Below are positions 19,548 through 21,895 of a stretch of DNA of 21,895 nucleotides, piece after piece. Made by a program: the position numbers and the translations under genes. This stretch comes from a virus. The notes under the pieces were generated by a model, which saw nothing but the letters and a program-made list of their open reading frames with translations, had not been told where the DNA came from and did not search any database. The stretch covers positions 1 through 21,895 of the IMG/VR virus record IMGVR_UViG_3300005617_000797; one strand, written 5' to 3'. Within the stretch, counting starts at the first letter, position 1. Every line of letters starts with the position of its first letter.

Positions 19548-21833
19548 ATGTCGGACACCGCACCGGGGACAGCGTCCTCGGAATACATACTCGCGGCAGC
19601 GCGAGCCTACGTAGCTTCCGGTCTGTCTGTAGTTCCGATCCGGGGCGACGGCTCAAAGGCTCCAGCCTGCGCGTGGAAGGCCTACGAGAAGCGTCAGGCG
19701 ATCGACTACGAACTCCATAAGTGGTTCTCCGTCGAAGGCCCGATCGGCATCGCCATCATCGGCGGCGCGATCTCTGGGAATCTCGAGATCATCGACTTCG
19801 ATGACCCATCCCTAATCGCCCCTTGGGTGGAGGCCGTCAAAGCGATTAAGGTAGATCTCATTGAGAAGCTGCCGCGGATCGCCACCCCTAAGGGTGGAGC
19901 TCACTTCTATTTCCGCGCTCCAGCCGTCGAGCACAACCAGAAGCTTGCCATCGCCGAGGACAAGCATGTCCTGATCGAGACGCGCGGCGAAGGCGGCTAC
20001 GTTCTGGCGCCGCCCAGCCATCCGAAGTGCCATCCTCTCGAGAAAGCGTACGTTCACGCCGACGGTCCGCTGCTCACTGAAATCCCGACGATCACGGCAG
20101 AAGAGCGGATCATGCTGCTCGATACGTCAAGATCATTCAACCGTGGACCTAAGAAGGTCATCGGCCCTGGAGAGAAGGGAAACCCTTCGAAGGAAGGAGA
20201 GATCGCTCCCGGTGACGACTTCAATGCGCGCGCTACCTGGGAAGCTGTGCTCGAACCCTTCGGCTGGCGCAAGGCGAAGATCGACGGACCGATCACCTAT
20301 TGGAGGAGACCAGGAAAGACCGATGACGGTCACTCTGCGTCGGTCGGCTTCTGTGGAGACAACCTGCACGTCTTCAGCTCGAACGCCTCTCCGTTTGAGC
20401 CGGACGCCACCTATTCGAAGTGGGCCGCCCTCACCTTCCTGAAGTACAACGGCGACTTCAAGAAGTCGGCGAAGGACCTGCTCGATCAAGGCTTCGGTCA
20501 GAAGACGAAGAAGAAGAGCGACGAGCCGGAGGACACAGTTACCGACGTCGACGCCGCCAACCAGTTCGTCTCCCATTTCGGGAAAGACTTCGTCTTCTGC
20601 GATCCGTGGAAGAAGTGGGTGGTCTGGGATGGACGGCGCTGGGTGTCCGACCGCGTCGGTGCCGCATTCGGCCGTTCTGTGGAGATCGCCGTGAACGCTG
20701 GATCTCGCCGTCAGAAGGCTGAGCGCATCTCCGCGACGCTTCGTGTTGCCCAGCACATGCGCGCCGTCGAGCCTGAGCAGTTCGACGGCGACCCTTGGAT
20801 GCTGAATGTACTGAACGGCACGATCAACCTGAAGGACGGAACGTTCTCCGAGCACCGTCGAGAGAACCTGCTCTCGAAGCTTTGTCAGACGCCGTACGAA
20901 CCGGACGCCAAGGCGCCGCGGTGGGAAGCGTTCCTGCGCGAGATCATGAACGGGAACGAAACGCTGGTCAAATACCTCCAGCGTCTCGCCGGATATTCCC
21001 TGACCGGCGTGATCCGCGAACACATCCTGCCGATCGCCTACGGCAAGGGCGCCAACGGAAAGTCGACCTTCCTGGGGGCGCTCCGAAACGTGATCGGCGC
21101 CGACTATGCTGCCGAGGCGGCGCCGGACCTCGTCATGACGAGAGTAAATCAGGCTCACCCGACCGAGCGTGCGGACCTCGCAGGGAAGCGCTTCGTCACA
21201 ACGATCGAGGTCGAAGATGGTCGTCGTCTCGCCGAGAACTTCGTCAAGCAGCTGACCGGTGGCGACGAGCTCAAGGTCCGTAGGATGCGCGAGGATTTCT
21301 GGACGCTTCGTCCCACCTGGAAGATCTTCATGGCGACGAACAACAAGCCGGAGATTAAGGGAATGGACTTCGGCATCTGGCGCCGCGTCCGCCTCATCCC
21401 GTTCTCCGTCGTCATCGGACCAGACAAGATCGACTACACGCTCATGGACAAGCTGATGGGTGAGCGCTCCGGGATCCTGGCGTGGGCGGTTGAAGGCGCG
21501 AAGAGCTGGCGGGAGGGTGGCCTCGCCGACCCTCCGGAGGTCCTGTCGGCGACCGCGGAGTACCGATCGGATGCCGACGTCGTCGGCCGCTTCTTCGCCG
21601 ACTGCTGTGTCTTGATGCCGCAGCTCCGGGCCAAAGCGTCCGATCTCTACGACACGTTCGTGGACTGGCACCGCCGGGAGATGGGACACGAGGATCCGAT
21701 GTCCGGTACGGCATTCGGGCGGCGGCTGACCGACCTGGGTTACAACGTTGACAAGGCTGGCGGGGTGAAGTGGAGACTCGGGATCGGCCTGACGCAGACG
21801 CACGTCAAGGTTTCCAGGGAAAACGACTTCTGA
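19548..21833 (+). CDS. Prim-pol / D5-type primase-helicase fusion (761 aa)
   Basis: Residues about 12-180 form a bifunctional primase-polymerase (Prim-Pol) domain: SGLSVVPIRGDGSKAP (24-39), the metal-binding strand IIDFDDPS (81-88), GGAHFYFRAP (116-125) and ETRGEGGYVLAPPS (144-157). After a linker region with Lys-rich patches (about 318-330), a D5_N-type domain (about 345-490) leads to the superfamily 3 helicase: Walker A GKGANGKST (499-507), the acidic TTIEVEDGRRL strand (551-561), the conserved LTGGDELKVRRM (569-580), IFMATNNKPEI (593-603) and an arginine-finger region GIWRRVRLIPF (609-619). It would prime and unwind DNA, the core of a virus or P4-like plasmid replicon. The start ATG has GAGGG about nine bases upstream. 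All motifs look intact. No separate DNA polymerase is seen here. Confidence 0.94.
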   Translation: MSDTAPGTASSEYILAAARAYVASGLSVVPIRGDGSKAPACAWKAYEKRQAIDYELHKWFSVEGPIGIAIIGGAISGNLEIIDFDDPSLIAPWVEAVKAIKVDLIEKLPRIATPKGGAHFYFRAPAVEHNQKLAIAEDKHVLIETRGEGGYVLAPPSHPKCHPLEKAYVHADGPLLTEIPTITAEERIMLLDTSRSFNRGPKKVIGPGEKGNPSKEGEIAPGDDFNARATWEAVLEPFGWRKAKIDGPITYWRRPGKTDDGHSASVGFCGDNLHVFSSNASPFEPDATYSKWAALTFLKYNGDFKKSAKDLLDQGFGQKTKKKSDEPEDTVTDVDAANQFVSHFGKDFVFCDPWKKWVVWDGRRWVSDRVGAAFGRSVEIAVNAGSRRQKAERISATLRVAQHMRAVEPEQFDGDPWMLNVLNGTINLKDGTFSEHRRENLLSKLCQTPYEPDAKAPRWEAFLREIMNGNETLVKYLQRLAGYSLTGVIREHILPIAYGKGANGKSTFLGALRNVIGADYAAEAAPDLVMTRVNQAHPTERADLAGKRFVTTIEVEDGRRLAENFVKQLTGGDELKVRRMREDFWTLRPTWKIFMATNNKPEIKGMDFGIWRRVRLIPFSVVIGPDKIDYTLMDKLMGERSGILAWAVEGAKSWREGGLADPPEVLSATAEYRSDADVVGRFFADCCVLMPQLRAKASDLYDTFVDWHRREMGHEDPMSGTAFGRRLTDLGYNVDKAGGVKWRLGIGLTQTHVKVSRENDF

Positions 21834-21895
21834 TTTAAAGGACAGTTGTGGTGCTGAAACCGCAAAATTATGCAGGAAATGCAGTTTTTAGGACA
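21834..21895. other. AT-rich non-coding end of the window
   Basis: The last 62 bases are AT-rich compared with the rest of the window, contain a short direct repeat (ATGCAG-GAA-ATGCAG) and end near a T-run (GTTTTTAGG) that follows weakly complementary sequence. It could be a weak terminator or the start of another regulatory gap. No gene is visible. Confidence 0.35.

Noticed and set aside
19548-21833. Origin from a eukaryotic giant virus, suggested by the D5-type helicase and protamine-like protein
   Set aside because: Shine-Dalgarno sites, sigma70 promoters, overlapping genes and Lar-, Com- and Sak4-like proteins point to a bacterial virus; D5-type helicases are common in phages and P4-like elements.

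Overview
The window looks like part of a GC-rich double-stranded DNA virus (phage) genome from a bacterial host. Bacterial features are Shine-Dalgarno-type starts, overlapping and translationally coupled genes, near-consensus sigma70 promoters, and phage-type replication and zinc-finger genes. It could also be a provirus or phage-plasmid. I see no tRNA, rRNA, CRISPR array, insertion sequence or clear host gene. The left end cuts through a gene; the right end stops about 60 bases after a gene.

The layout is two divergent arms. From a promoter region at about 14.65-14.95 kb, everything to the left (1-14647) is on the minus strand and everything to the right (14956-21833) is on the plus strand. 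The plus arm is a replication and recombination module: an iron-sulfur DinG/XPD-type helicase, two small proteins (one with paired Cys motifs), a Sak4-like RecA-fold ATPase, a probable DUF669-like single-strand DNA-binding partner, and a prim-pol plus D5-type helicase fusion. No DNA polymerase or recombinase is visible.

The minus arm, in transcription order, starts with an 80-aa protein and a 702-aa coiled-coil protein, then a SAM-dependent methyltransferase, a 103-aa helical protein and a tiny Com-like zinc ribbon. Next come a transglutaminase-like protein with a C-terminal membrane anchor, an 89-aa membrane protein, an 829-aa modular protein full of Asn-Pro dipeptides, and a protamine-like Arg-rich protein. 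The arm ends in a run of beta-rich proteins that read as virion components: a 213-aa candidate major capsid protein, then 320-, 235-, 146- and 234-aa proteins, a paralogous pair of 271 and at least 250 aa, and a Lar-like zinc finger wedged between that pair.

In more than 14 kb of apparently late genes I recognise no portal, terminase, tape measure, sheath or baseplate gene. Small beta-rich coat candidates sit beside Arg-rich and membrane-anchored proteins. This raises the possibility of a tailless, core-protein-containing or membrane-containing virion, but that is inference and the rest of the genome is missing.

Non-coding DNA is scarce and strongly structured. The leader of the helicase transcript contains a 24-bp stem and a 13-bp stem that interleave (pseudoknot topology or a switch). 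The Com-like gene is flanked by 36-37-base direct repeats and preceded by a promoter and a strong terminator. The candidate major capsid gene is bracketed by hairpins, unlike its tightly packed neighbours. Two strong hairpins separate the single-strand-binding candidate from the primase.
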